Assembly (NCBI RefSeq): GCF_037646345.1
Contig: NZ_JBBEWR010000001.1
Coordinates: 310,001 to 374,000, forward strand
Direction: 5' to 3'
DNA length: 64,000 nucleotides
Source of the DNA: Ascidiimonas aurantiaca
Lineage (GTDB): Bacteria > Bacteroidota > Bacteroidia > Flavobacteriales > Flavobacteriaceae
Shown here: in pieces, positions 9,356-18,334 of the stretch
How the letters are laid out: the number at the start of each line of letters is the position of its first letter
How positions within the stretch are numbered: the stretch's first letter is position 1
Program-made: the position numbers and the translations under genes
Notes under the pieces: model-generated
The model's database searches: none
Told to the model about the DNA's origin: nothing
Seen by the model: the letters and a program-made list of their open reading frames with translations, nothing else

Positions 9356-9363
9356 TAATTTTG
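9356..9363 (+). promoter_or_regulatory. -7 element upstream of the MCE gene
   Basis: TAATTTTG matches TAnnTTTG and ends 23 bp before the TTG start at 9387. No -33 TTTG at good spacing is visible. It would give the MCE gene its own short leader. Confidence 0.4.
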
Positions 9364-9386
9364 TTCGGAACCGAAAAACGAAACAT

Positions 9387-10346
9387 TTGAAACTCTCGCG
9401 GGAAATTAAGACAGCTATTATCGTGTTAGGCGGAATCCTTCTATTCGTTTTAGGGTTCAGCTACCTGAAATCAAATCCTATCTTTAAAAACTATCGTACC
9501 TATTATGTGCTCTATGACCATGTGGGGGGGCTGGCCGTAGGTACCCCGGTCACTCTTAATGGATTTTCTGTAGGCCATATCAAAGATATTCGGTTTAAAG
9601 ACCTTACTGGGAAACTATTAGTGACTTTTACCATAGAGAACGATTTTGAATTTTCACAACACAGCATTGCGCAACTATACGATACCGGTATTATTGGAGG
9701 TAAAGGGATACAGATCATACCGGTTTTTGACGACTCTCCTTTTGCTAAATCCGGAGACACCCTTCAGGGTGACACAAAACCCGGTCTTACCGAATTGGTG
9801 ACCCAAAAACTCACCCCACTGGAAAAAAAACTCGGTGATATGCTGGTAAGTGCCGATTCTGTGCTTGTAAATGTGAACGGTATTTTAGATGATAAGACCA
9901 AGAAAAATCTTCAAAACAGCGTTGCAGAACTATCAGAAATAACCTCTAGCTTTAAAAAGATCTCCACATCTGTGGAAGAGCTGGTAGCCGGTAATAAAGA
10001 TAAACTTGATGAAACTTTAGGGAACGTCCGGAATTTGTCGTCCAACCTTTCGCGTATATCAGATTCTTTAGCGGCTGCTAATTTCGGAAAAACTATAAAA
10101 GATCTGCAATCATCTATCACCCATATAGAAAAAACACTTTCGGGAATCGCTGAAGGAGAAGGCTCTATAGGAATGTTGATGAAAGATAAAAAGCTATACG
10201 AAAACCTCGCAAATGCTTCACAGCAACTGGAACTTCTTATGGAAGATATGAGGTTAAATCCAAAAAGATACGTACATTTCTCACTCTTTGGGAAAAAGCC
10301 CAAACCGTATGAACCGTCTGCATCTGAAAATCAGGAAAACGAATAA
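9387..10346 (+). CDS. MlaD/MCE-domain lipid-transport protein
   Basis: Substrate-binding protein of an Mla-type lipid shuttle between inner and outer membranes. It is anchored by one N-terminal membrane helix (about residues 10-27) followed by an MCE domain (about 37-115; TYYVLYDHVGGLAVGTPVTL and VGHIKDI are typical). The rest (about 130-300) is a long helical, probably coiled-coil, region with many Ser/Leu/Asp residues. It starts with TTG: there is no upstream ATG after the amidase stop, and MKLSREIKTAIIVLGGILLF is the normal flavobacterial N-terminus of this family. No mlaE or mlaF gene is adjacent. Confidence 0.88.
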   Translation: MKLSREIKTAIIVLGGILLFVLGFSYLKSNPIFKNYRTYYVLYDHVGGLAVGTPVTLNGFSVGHIKDIRFKDLTGKLLVTFTIENDFEFSQHSIAQLYDTGIIGGKGIQIIPVFDDSPFAKSGDTLQGDTKPGLTELVTQKLTPLEKKLGDMLVSADSVLVNVNGILDDKTKKNLQNSVAELSEITSSFKKISTSVEELVAGNKDKLDETLGNVRNLSSNLSRISDSLAAANFGKTIKDLQSSITHIEKTLSGIAEGEGSIGMLMKDKKLYENLANASQQLELLMEDMRLNPKRYVHFSLFGKKPKPYEPSASENQENE

Positions 10347-10348
10347 CT

Positions 10349-11677
10349 ATGACCAGCTACTTACCCAACATACTTTTTGCTATCATTCTTCTTGCCGGGG
10401 TACTCTTTTTTGCCAGAAATGTAAAAAAGCTTATCCGCAATATAAAGCTGGGGAAAGATATAGATGTTAGCGGTCATCGTTCAGAACGATGGAAAAACAT
10501 GATCATGATTGCTTTGGGCCAACAAAAAATGGTGGTACGCCCCATAGCAGGGCTATTACATCTCATTGTATATGTGGGGTTTGTGATCATCAATATTGAA
10601 GTGCTGGAAATAATTATTGACGGTCTCTTTGGCACACACCGTATCTTTTCAGGTATGGGTGTAGCTTATAATATTCTTATTGGTTCATTTGAAATACTGG
10701 CATTACTTGTTATTGTAGCAGTAGTAGTTTTCTGGATACGAAGAAATATTATCAGGCTTCAGCGTTTTATTAAACCTGAAATGGAAGGATGGCCCAAAAA
10801 GGACGGGAACCTGATCCTCTATTTTGAAGTAGTTTTAATGACCCTGTTTCTTACCATGAACGCTACTGACTATCAGTTGCAACAAATGGGAGCTGCTCAT
10901 TACAGTGAAGCAGGTGCTTTCCCGGTAAGTAAATGGTTGGGGCCTTTGTTTTCAGGCATGTCAGAAACTACATTGATAATGGTAGAGCGCGGCGCGTGGT
11001 GGGGGCACATAATAGGGATATTGATCTTTCTCAACTATTTGTACTATTCCAAGCATCTTCATATTTTGCTTGCGTTCCCGAATACTTTTTACGGAAGAGT
11101 AACTCCTCAGGGACAGTTTAATAATCTGGAGTCGGTAACCAAAGAGGTAAAACTGATGATGGATCCTAATGCAGACCCGTTTGCGGCTCCTGCGGAAGAT
11201 GCACCACCTCCCGAAAAATTTGGAGCATCTGATGTGCAAGATCTCTCATGGGTACAATTGTTAAGTGCCTATACCTGTACTGAATGTGGCAGATGTACCA
11301 GTGAGTGTCCGGCAAATCAAACCGGTAAGAAATTATCACCCCGAAAGATCATGATGGATACCCGTGACAGACTTGAAGAAGTAGGTAAAAACATAGATGC
11401 TAACGGAGGCACGTTTAAAGATGACGGAAAGCAATTGTTAGATAATTATATTAGCCGGGAAGAGTTATGGGCCTGTACATCGTGTAATGCCTGTGTTGAG
11501 GCATGCCCGGTAAGTATAGATCCGCTTTCCATTATTCTTGAAATGCGCAGATATCTTGTAATGGAACAATCGGCAGCACCGGTTGAGCTCAATAACATGA
11601 TGACCAATATAGAGAACAACGGTGCTCCCTGGCCCTACAATCAAATGGACAGGCTAAACTGGAAAAATGAGACGTAA
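10349..11677 (+). CDS. Membrane-bound 4Fe-4S oxidoreductase (heterodisulfide reductase-like)
   Basis: A 442-residue protein with an N-terminal membrane part (helices around 5-22, 62-92, 105-130, 155-172 and 215-235) related to the cytochrome-b-like NarI/HdrE module. A soluble dicluster domain follows with two 4Fe-4S motifs, Cys310-313-316-320 (CTECGRCTSECP) and Cys376-379-382-386 (CTSCNACVEACP). It likely moves electrons between the quinone pool and a soluble CCG-domain partner, for which the Fe-S protein at 12198 is the obvious candidate. It starts two bases after the MCE gene stop. The pair is common in Bacteroidetes and its physiological substrate is not established. Confidence 0.88.
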   Translation: MTSYLPNILFAIILLAGVLFFARNVKKLIRNIKLGKDIDVSGHRSERWKNMIMIALGQQKMVVRPIAGLLHLIVYVGFVIINIEVLEIIIDGLFGTHRIFSGMGVAYNILIGSFEILALLVIVAVVVFWIRRNIIRLQRFIKPEMEGWPKKDGNLILYFEVVLMTLFLTMNATDYQLQQMGAAHYSEAGAFPVSKWLGPLFSGMSETTLIMVERGAWWGHIIGILIFLNYLYYSKHLHILLAFPNTFYGRVTPQGQFNNLESVTKEVKLMMDPNADPFAAPAEDAPPPEKFGASDVQDLSWVQLLSAYTCTECGRCTSECPANQTGKKLSPRKIMMDTRDRLEEVGKNIDANGGTFKDDGKQLLDNYISREELWACTSCNACVEACPVSIDPLSIILEMRRYLVMEQSAAPVELNNMMTNIENNGAPWPYNQMDRLNWKNET

Positions 11678-11694
11678 CCAAAAATACCAAATCA

Positions 11695-12141
11695 ATGAAA
11701 AAGGAAGATGTTGAAAAGCTATTGCATAAAAAACTGGAGGAAGGTGCTCATGTAAGCCCTGTGCTTCCTAAGGGTATTAAAAACTATCTTATTGATATTG
11801 ATGGTACTATATGTGATGATATTCCTAATGAAGAACCTGAGCGAATGGCTACTGCCAGTGTGTACCCCGATGCATTAAGAACACTTAACAAGTGGTATGA
11901 TGAAGGTCATATTATTTGTTTTTTTACTTCGCGTACAGAATCGCATAGAGAAGTTACTGAAACATGGCTAAAAAAACATGGGTTTAAGTACCACAGTATG
12001 CTTATGGGGAAACCCAGAGGAGGAAATTATCATTGGATAGATAATCATTTGGTAAAAGCCACACGATATAATGGTAAGTTCACCGATCTTATTGAAAAAG
12101 AAGTTACTATTCAGGTTTTTGACGATGGAAAACACGATTAA
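11695..12141 (+). CDS. HAD-superfamily hydrolase-like protein
   Basis: A 148-residue HAD-fold protein. Motif I is IDIDGTICDD (residues 33-42) with the two aspartates expected for a phosphatase; FTSRTES is motif II, and GKPRGGNYHWIDNH supplies the lysine and later acidic position. Bacteroidetes copies are often labelled phosphoheptose isomerase, but no SIS domain is present here. It lies between the two Fe-S protein genes and is probably co-transcribed; the substrate is unknown. Confidence 0.75.
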   Translation: MKKEDVEKLLHKKLEEGAHVSPVLPKGIKNYLIDIDGTICDDIPNEEPERMATASVYPDALRTLNKWYDEGHIICFFTSRTESHREVTETWLKKHGFKYHSMLMGKPRGGNYHWIDNHLVKATRYNGKFTDLIEKEVTIQVFDDGKHD

Positions 12142-12197
12142 TAAATATACAGGCTGACTCCCGATATACCCTACAGCCTGCCTTTATAAAATTGACT

Positions 12198-12992
12198 ATG
12201 AGCGAAAAAATTTTGAAAGTCCCAACGATGGCAGAGTCCCTTGCAGCCGGAAAACAACCCGAAGTTCTTTTTTGGGTTGGGTGTGCAGGCAGTTTTGACG
12301 ACAGGGCGAAAAAGATCACCAAAGCTTTTGTAAAACTTCTCAATAAGGCAAACGTAGATTTTGCTGTTTTGGGAACCGAAGAAAGTTGTACGGGAGACCC
12401 GGCCAAGCGCAGTGGTAATGAGTTTTTGTTTCAAATGCAGGCCATGACCAATATTGAAGTAATGAATGCCTATGAAATAAAAAAAGTAGTTACCGCTTGT
12501 CCGCATTGTTTCAATACTATTAAAAATGAGTATCCTGCATTGGGAGGCACCTATGAAGTAATGCACCATACACAATTTTTAAAAACACTTCTTGATGATG
12601 GAAGATTAACCGTAGAAGGAGGTTCTTTTAAAGGGAAACGTATTACTTTTCACGATCCCTGTTATTTAGGAAGAGCAAATAATATTTATGAAGCTCCCAG
12701 AGAGCTGATCACAAAACTGGAAGCCGAACTGGTAGAGATGCGTAAATGTCGCAAAAACGGATTGTGTTGTGGGGCAGGAGGGGCACAAATGTTTAAAGAA
12801 GCTGAAAAAGGAGATAAAGAAGTAAATATAGAACGTACTGAACAGGCCCTGGAAACAAAACCGCAAATTATTGCTGCCGGATGTCCGTTTTGTAATACCA
12901 TGCTTACCGATGGTATTAAGAATAAAGAAAAAGAGGCCGAAATCCAGGTGATGGATGTGGCAGAACTTATAGCGAGTGCAGCAGACCTGTAA
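12198..12992 (+). CDS. CCG-domain Fe-S protein (HdrB/GlpC/LutA-like)
   Basis: Soluble (Fe-S)-binding protein of 264 residues with two cysteine-rich CCG domains as in HdrB, GlpC and LutA. Visible pieces are WVGCAGS, TACPHCFNT, the linker DPCYLGR, and the second domain CCGAGG ... AAGCPFCNTM. It probably accepts electrons from, or donates them to, the membrane Fe-S protein at 10349, forming a two-part oxidoreductase. The open frame has a TTG two codons upstream, but ATG at 12198 is the natural start. Confidence 0.88.
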   Translation: MSEKILKVPTMAESLAAGKQPEVLFWVGCAGSFDDRAKKITKAFVKLLNKANVDFAVLGTEESCTGDPAKRSGNEFLFQMQAMTNIEVMNAYEIKKVVTACPHCFNTIKNEYPALGGTYEVMHHTQFLKTLLDDGRLTVEGGSFKGKRITFHDPCYLGRANNIYEAPRELITKLEAELVEMRKCRKNGLCCGAGGAQMFKEAEKGDKEVNIERTEQALETKPQIIAAGCPFCNTMLTDGIKNKEKEAEIQVMDVAELIASAADL

Positions 12993-13005
12993 AGAAGAGA
13001 GAAAG

Positions 13006-13491
13006 ATGATAGCAGATTTTAAAGACCTGCCAGATACATCACGCGTATGGATATATCAGGCAAATAGGGGATTTTCAGATAAGGAAATAGCTGAGATAAA
13101 ACCAAAACTGGAAAACTTTTTACAGGAATGGACAGCGCATGGGGCCCATTTAAAGGCCGGATATGAAATACGATATAATCGTTTTATAATTATCGCACTA
13201 GACCAATCTCTAAACGGTGCTTCAGGATGTTCAATAGACACTTCTGTCCGGTTTATCAAAGAACTGGAAAAAACCTATAATGTAGATCTGTTAGATAAGA
13301 TGAATGTATCGTTTAAACAGGGAGCTTTCGTGGCGTATAAGCCATTAAGCGATTTTAAGAAGATGGTGAAAGACAGAGCCGTAACCGGAGAAACCGTTGT
13401 TTTTAACAATCTGGTGGTAAATAAAGGAGAGTATGAGGAACACTGGGAAGTGCCCGCTAAAGAAAGTTGGCATGCCCGGTTTCTGAACTAA
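13006..13491 (+). CDS. Conserved flavobacterial protein of unknown function
   Basis: From the ATG at 13006 this is a 161-residue soluble protein (MIADFKDLPDTSRVWIYQAN...). I recognise it as a family widely conserved in Flavobacteriia and often labelled ABC transporter ATPase, yet no Walker A, Walker B or signature motif is visible, so that label is not supported. The N-terminus follows the preceding Fe-S gene by 13 bases. The motif-like stretch ASGCSIDTSVRFIKELE around residues 66-82 is its most distinctive part. Function is unknown; constant linkage with the Fe-S pair would be worth testing. Confidence 0.75.
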   Translation: MIADFKDLPDTSRVWIYQANRGFSDKEIAEIKPKLENFLQEWTAHGAHLKAGYEIRYNRFIIIALDQSLNGASGCSIDTSVRFIKELEKTYNVDLLDKMNVSFKQGAFVAYKPLSDFKKMVKDRAVTGETVVFNNLVVNKGEYEEHWEVPAKESWHARFLN

Positions 13492-13573
13492 ATCATATAA
13501 TAGTAGCCTTATAACAAGGTGTTTCATAACCCATACCAATGCTTTTTGGCACTGTTTTGGTGGTAGATAAACT

Positions 13574-16501
13574 ATGCGAACTTTTTTCAGGATTATTTGT
13601 TTTTTTTACATGTTTACAGGGTTTGCCCAATCCCAAGGGCAACATCCGCTAATTACGGCAGACTCTACAGCTCAGGCACAGTGGGTTACCGGTATATATG
13701 ACTCGCTTACCCTTGATGAGAAGATAGGGCAGTTGTTTATGGTAGATGTTTTTTCTTCAAAAGGAAAAGCCCATACAGACCAGATTAAAAAACTAATTCG
13801 CGAGTATCACCTTGGCGGGGTTATTTTTTCTAAAGGCGGCCCCGTAATGCAGGCTCAAATCACAAACGAGTTTCAAGAAATTTCAAAGGTACCCTTACTG
13901 GTGGGCATGGATGCCGAATGGGGCCTGGCTATGCGGCTCGATTCTACTTTTGCATTTCCTTATAATATGACCCTGGGCGCCGTAAAGGATCTCGACCTCA
14001 TTGAACAGGTAGGAAAAAGAATGGGCTGCCATGCTGCAAGACTGGGGGTACATATCAGTTTTGCCCCCGATGTTGATATAAATACCAATCCCAGAAATCC
14101 AATTATAGGGAACCGTTCTTTTGGTGAAGACCGCTTCAATGTAACCCAAAAAGCTATTGCCTTAATGAAAGGCATGCAAAGTACCGGCGTACTTACCTGT
14201 GGCAAACACTTTCCCGGACATGGCGATACCGAATCAGATTCTCATCATACCCTGCCCACTATCTCTTTTTCAGAATCCAGAATTGATAGTGTAGAGTTGT
14301 ATCCTTACAAACAACTTATTAATGAAGGGCTCGAAAGTGTCATGATAGCGCATCTTAATGTTCCGGCACTGGAAACCCGTGATGAATATCCTTCTTCGAT
14401 CTCAAAAAAAATAGTCACCAACCTTTTGCAGGAGAAACTAGCTTTTAAAGGACTTACTTTTACAGATGCCCTTAATATGAAAGGAGCCAGTAATTTCTCT
14501 TCTCCGGGCGATATAGATCTCGCCGCTTTTATGGCCGGTAATGATATACTGCTTATTCCGGAAGATGTTCCCAAAGCCCATGCAAAACTTAAAGAAGCTT
14601 TTGAACAGGGAATTATTACCAAAGAAAGACTGGCCCACTCTGTGAAAAAAATACTGATGGCTAAATACAAGGCCGGCCTGCATACTTTTACTCCCGTAAA
14701 CACTGAAAACCTGGTTGAGGATCTCAATACGATTGAAGATAGTGTGCTTTTTGAAAAAGTAACTGCGCGTTCCCTGACCACAGTAAAAAATGACCTGGAC
14801 CTGATACCTATTCGTAACCTCCAAATCAAAAAAATTGCGTACGTGCCTTTAGGAGATGCCCCGGGAGATGTCTTTTTACGTACAATGCAGCAATATGCCA
14901 GAGTTGACAAAGTTCAGGGAGAGAACCTGCCACAGATAATGGAAAAGCTTGCCTCATACAATCTGGTAGTAGTGGGACTGCACAGATCAGATGCTACTCC
15001 CTGGCAACGTTATGAATTTACTGCTAAAGAACGCGTATGGTTGCACGAAATTGCACGAAAACACAATGTAATACTAGACCTTTTTGTCAAACCCTATGCT
15101 TTATTAGATGTAAATACTATAAGCAACATCGAGACCATAGTAGTGAGTTATCAAAATAATCAGGTATCACAAAAACAATCTGCCCAGCTTTTGTTTGGAG
15201 CCATACCTTCTGTTGGGGTTCTGCCTGTAACCATTCAGGACACATTGCCTGTAAATACCTCATTAACCACAAATACCCTTTCGCGTTTGTCTTATGGTAT
15301 CCCCGAGAGTGTAGGTTTACGAAGTGAGGTACTCAAAAAAATAGATTCGGTAATGAAACGGGCTATAGATTCTATGGTTGTGCCGGGAGCCCAAATATTG
15401 GTAGCCAGAAAAGGGAAAGTGGTCTATCATAAAAGTTTTGGAAAAACTGATTATAGTGCAGGAAAAACAATTACTTCAGACCATATATACGACCTGGCCT
15501 CATTAACCAAAATACTGGCCACTTTACCAATGGTTATGAAACTCGAAGAAGAGGGGCATTTATCTCTGTATTCTTTGCTCAAAGATTTTTACCCTCCGGC
15601 AAAGGGAACCAATAAAGAAAATATTACTTTACTGGAAATGCTTACACATTTTGGCAGATTGAAACCCTGGATACCTTTTTATCTTCATACGCTGGACAGT
15701 GTTTCTGGAAAGCCCTCACCGATATTCTATCGAAACCGGGCCAATGATCTTTACAATACCAAAGTAGTCGGGAATTTATATATACGAAAAGATTATCAGG
15801 ACACCATACGAAACCGTATTTTAGAAACCGATTTGCTTCGAAAACGCGAATATCGCTATAGTGACCTGCCGTATTATATACTCAAAGAAGTAGTTGAAGG
15901 TATCTATAGGGAACCTTTGGAAGTACTGGTGCAGGAACAGCTTTATCGTTCCCTGGGCGCTTATAATACCACCTATAAGCCTTTGGAGAAATTTTCCCGT
16001 GATCGCATAGTACCTTCAGAAAAAGATACCTATTTCAGGCACCAGGTAATACATGGGTATGTTCACGATATGGGAGCAGCCATGCAGGGAGGTGTAGGCG
16101 GGCATGCCGGGCTGTTTGGCAATGCCAATGATGTTGCTAAAATAATGCAAATGTATCTTTGGGATGGCTATTACGGAGGGAAAAGGTATTTTAAAACACG
16201 TACAGTAGATCGTTTTAATAAATGTTATTTCTGCAAAGTAAACAACCGGAGAGGGGCCGGGTTTGACAAACCTCAGCTTGAAGAGGTGGGCCCTACCTGC
16301 GGATGCGTATCTATGAAAAGTTTTGGGCACAGCGGTTTTACCGGAACATACACATGGGCCGACCCTGAAAATGAAATAGTTTATGTATTTTTATCCAACA
16401 GAACCTATCCTACATCTGAGAATAAAAAACTCATTAAAGAGGGAACACGTACAGTAGTGCAGCAAATTATCTATGATGCCATAACTAACCAGATAAAATA
16501 A
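13574..16501 (+). CDS. GH3 glycosidase / class C beta-lactamase-like fusion
   Basis: A 975-residue exported bifunctional protein. After a signal peptide (about 1-20) comes a glycoside hydrolase family 3 domain of the NagZ type: KHFPGHGDTESDSHH (211-225) carries the His/Asp pair typical of beta-N-acetylhexosaminidases, and the nucleophile is Asp298 in FTDALNMKGA. A middle GH3 C-terminal-like domain reaches about residue 560. The last 400 residues are a serine beta-lactamase/DD-peptidase fold with Ser643-x-x-Lys646 (ASLTK), a Tyr-Ser-Asp motif (YRYSDLPYY) and HSGFTG near the end. A role in peptidoglycan turnover is likely. The fusion is a known Bacteroidetes architecture. bshA starts two bases after its stop. 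Confidence 0.92.
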   Translation: MRTFFRIICFFYMFTGFAQSQGQHPLITADSTAQAQWVTGIYDSLTLDEKIGQLFMVDVFSSKGKAHTDQIKKLIREYHLGGVIFSKGGPVMQAQITNEFQEISKVPLLVGMDAEWGLAMRLDSTFAFPYNMTLGAVKDLDLIEQVGKRMGCHAARLGVHISFAPDVDINTNPRNPIIGNRSFGEDRFNVTQKAIALMKGMQSTGVLTCGKHFPGHGDTESDSHHTLPTISFSESRIDSVELYPYKQLINEGLESVMIAHLNVPALETRDEYPSSISKKIVTNLLQEKLAFKGLTFTDALNMKGASNFSSPGDIDLAAFMAGNDILLIPEDVPKAHAKLKEAFEQGIITKERLAHSVKKILMAKYKAGLHTFTPVNTENLVEDLNTIEDSVLFEKVTARSLTTVKNDLDLIPIRNLQIKKIAYVPLGDAPGDVFLRTMQQYARVDKVQGENLPQIMEKLASYNLVVVGLHRSDATPWQRYEFTAKERVWLHEIARKHNVILDLFVKPYALLDVNTISNIETIVVSYQNNQVSQKQSAQLLFGAIPSVGVLPVTIQDTLPVNTSLTTNTLSRLSYGIPESVGLRSEVLKKIDSVMKRAIDSMVVPGAQILVARKGKVVYHKSFGKTDYSAGKTITSDHIYDLASLTKILATLPMVMKLEEEGHLSLYSLLKDFYPPAKGTNKENITLLEMLTHFGRLKPWIPFYLHTLDSVSGKPSPIFYRNRANDLYNTKVVGNLYIRKDYQDTIRNRILETDLLRKREYRYSDLPYYILKEVVEGIYREPLEVLVQEQLYRSLGAYNTTYKPLEKFSRDRIVPSEKDTYFRHQVIHGYVHDMGAAMQGGVGGHAGLFGNANDVAKIMQMYLWDGYYGGKRYFKTRTVDRFNKCYFCKVNNRRGAGFDKPQLEEVGPTCGCVSMKSFGHSGFTGTYTWADPENEIVYVFLSNRTYPTSENKKLIKEGTRTVVQQIIYDAITNQIK

Positions 16502-16503
16502 AT

Positions 16504-17634
16504 ATGAAAATCGCAATTGTTTGCTATCCAACATTTGGAGGAAGTGGGGTGGTCGCTACAGAACTTGGAATAGCCCTTGCTAACCGTGGGCACGAAGTAC
16601 ACTTCATTACCTACAGGCAACCTGTGCGACTTGCATTGCTTACCAGGAATATTCATTTTCATGAAGTACATGTGCCCGAATATCCACTTTTTCATTACCA
16701 GCCTTATGAACTGGCACTTTCCAGTAAACTGGTTGATATGGTAAAGCTGTATAAAATTGAACTGATGCATGTACATTATGCCATTCCCCATGCCTATGCA
16801 GGGTATATGGCAAAAAAAATGCTGGAAGAAGCGGGTATTACCATCCCTATGGTTACCACTCTACACGGTACAGATATTACCCTGGTAGGGAACCATCCAT
16901 TCTATAAACCAGCCGTAACCTTTAGCATCAATAATTCTGATGTAGTGACATCAGTTTCCGAAAGTCTCAAAAAAGACACCCTGCGTTTTTTTAACATTCG
17001 GAAAGATATTCATGTAATACCCAATTTTATCGATGCCTCAAAATATGCAATGACTTTTACAGATTGCCAGCGTGATATGATGGCAAAACCTGAAGAGCGT
17101 ATCATTACGCATATCAGTAATTTTAGAAAGGTAAAAAGGATTCCCGATGTTATTGACATCTTTTACAGGATACAGGAACGTATTCCTGCTAAGTTAATTA
17201 TGGTGGGAGAAGGCCCTGAAAAGGAACGGGCCGAATACCAGTGTGAAGAACTTGGAATTGGCGAAAAAGTTTTATTTTTAGGTAATAGTGGCGAAATTGA
17301 TCGTGTGCTTTGCTTTTCAGACCTGTTTTTACTGCCTTCGGAAACCGAAAGTTTTGGTCTGGCAGCATTAGAAGCTATGATTAACAGAACTCCGGTAATT
17401 TCAAGTAATACAGGAGGTATTCCGGAAGTAAATGTACATGGTGTAAGTGGTTTTTTAAGCAAAGTAGGAGATACGCATGATATGGCACACAACGCGATCT
17501 CTATTTTAAAAGATCTTAAAACCCTGGAAAAGTTTAAAACCAATGCCCGAAAGGAGGCACTTAAATTCGATATTAATATCATTGTACCTCTCTATGAAGG
17601 TATATATCAAAAAGCTTTTGCAACCGCTTTATAA
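16504..17634 (+). CDS. bshA: N-acetyl-alpha-D-glucosaminyl L-malate synthase
   Basis: First enzyme of bacillithiol synthesis: a GT4 glycosyltransferase that joins GlcNAc from UDP-GlcNAc to L-malate. Length (376) and the N-terminus KIAIVCYPTFGGSGVVATELG match BshA closely, as does HVHYAIPHAYAGYMAKKM (substrate pocket). The GT4 nucleotide-sugar motif ESFGLAALE is at 282-290. Bacillithiol is the low-molecular-weight thiol of many Bacteroidetes. The gene starts two bases after the GH3 fusion, and its stop abuts the next ATG. bshB and bshC are not in the window. Confidence 0.95.
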   Translation: MKIAIVCYPTFGGSGVVATELGIALANRGHEVHFITYRQPVRLALLTRNIHFHEVHVPEYPLFHYQPYELALSSKLVDMVKLYKIELMHVHYAIPHAYAGYMAKKMLEEAGITIPMVTTLHGTDITLVGNHPFYKPAVTFSINNSDVVTSVSESLKKDTLRFFNIRKDIHVIPNFIDASKYAMTFTDCQRDMMAKPEERIITHISNFRKVKRIPDVIDIFYRIQERIPAKLIMVGEGPEKERAEYQCEELGIGEKVLFLGNSGEIDRVLCFSDLFLLPSETESFGLAALEAMINRTPVISSNTGGIPEVNVHGVSGFLSKVGDTHDMAHNAISILKDLKTLEKFKTNARKEALKFDINIIVPLYEGIYQKAFATAL

Positions 17635-18090
17635 ATGCTGAAAACGATATTTACATTATTGAAGATCATGATACCAATGGGCATTTCTATTGCTGTGGGT
17701 ATCCATACCCCTTTTGTTTTGCAGGAACGGCATCAGCTTATTATTGAAGATACGACCGGAGGGCCGCAAGAGCCACAAATACTGGTTATTAAGGACCCAG
17801 GTACTTTAAAAGCTTTTTACCGACAGGTCAATAAAACCCGAAAACCTGGATTAGCAGTACCCAAAATCGATTTTGCCAATGAATTTATAGTAATATTGTG
17901 CATGGGTACCAGAAAATCTCTTGGATATTCAACCCGTATCACTCATACAGAAGTTAAAAACAAAATACTTACTGTATATGTAAAGGAAACAATACCTAAT
18001 GATACTTCGGCCTATGTTCTTACAGAGCCTTTTAGTATCTATAAAATAAATGGGGTATATGAATCGGTAGTTTTCAAAAAAGAGCCCTAA
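17635..18090 (+). CDS. PrcB-like C-terminal domain protein
   Basis: A 151-residue protein with an N-terminal hydrophobic segment (about 8-27), probably exported or membrane-anchored. The remainder resembles the PrcB_C domain of protease-complex subunits: DFANEFIVILCMGTRKSLGYSTRI, then VYVKETIPND and VLTEPFSIYKI form the usual beta-rich pattern. In the family these domains are accessory to secreted serine proteases, but no protease lies beside it here. It begins at the base right after the bshA stop, so it is surely translated with that operon. Assignment is by pattern only. Confidence 0.65.
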   Translation: MLKTIFTLLKIMIPMGISIAVGIHTPFVLQERHQLIIEDTTGGPQEPQILVIKDPGTLKAFYRQVNKTRKPGLAVPKIDFANEFIVILCMGTRKSLGYSTRITHTEVKNKILTVYVKETIPNDTSAYVLTEPFSIYKINGVYESVVFKKEP

Positions 18091-18209
18091 ACTCTTTTAA
18101 GAAGCCTTTTGGTTTTTACCTATTGACTTTTATTGAGAATTTGAATTTTAGACTTCTCCCAAAAAATAATTTAAACTATTCAGGCAGTTAACATAACAAA
18201 AACAGTATT

Positions 18210-18247
18210 TCAAAGATTTTTTTTGATATACAAAATAAAATCTTTGA
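18210..18247. repeat. 11-bp perfect inverted repeat upstream of the polysaccharide locus
   Basis: TCAAAGATTTT (18210-18220) and AAAATCTTTGA (18237-18247) are exact reverse complements separated by 16 bases, in the 244-base AT-rich gap between the bshA operon and the first polysaccharide gene. CAGTATT is also repeated at 18203-18209 and 18259-18265. It could be an operator or an AT-rich hairpin; it lacks the GC stem of a normal terminator. Confidence 0.5.
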
Positions 18248-18334
18248 TCTTTAGACCGCAGTATTGAAACCTAGAACTAAATCAAGCCCTGTTTTGGTCA
18301 AAATACTTCTGCTTACTAAATAACAATTGAGAGT

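Noticed and set aside
10288..10470. Separate 60-codon frame over the MCE/Fe-S gene junction
   Set aside because: It overlaps two clear genes in another frame and has no protein-like features.
11695..12141. Naming the HAD-like protein phosphoheptose isomerase
   Set aside because: No SIS domain; the DxDGT motif and length fit the HAD fold.
13006..13491. Naming the conserved protein ABC transporter ATPase
   Set aside because: No Walker A, Walker B or signature motif is visible in its 161 residues.
18078..18098. Terminator hairpin AAAAGAG/CTCTTTT after the PrcB-like gene
   Set aside because: The stem includes the stop codon, is AT-rich and lacks a following T tract; too weak to call.
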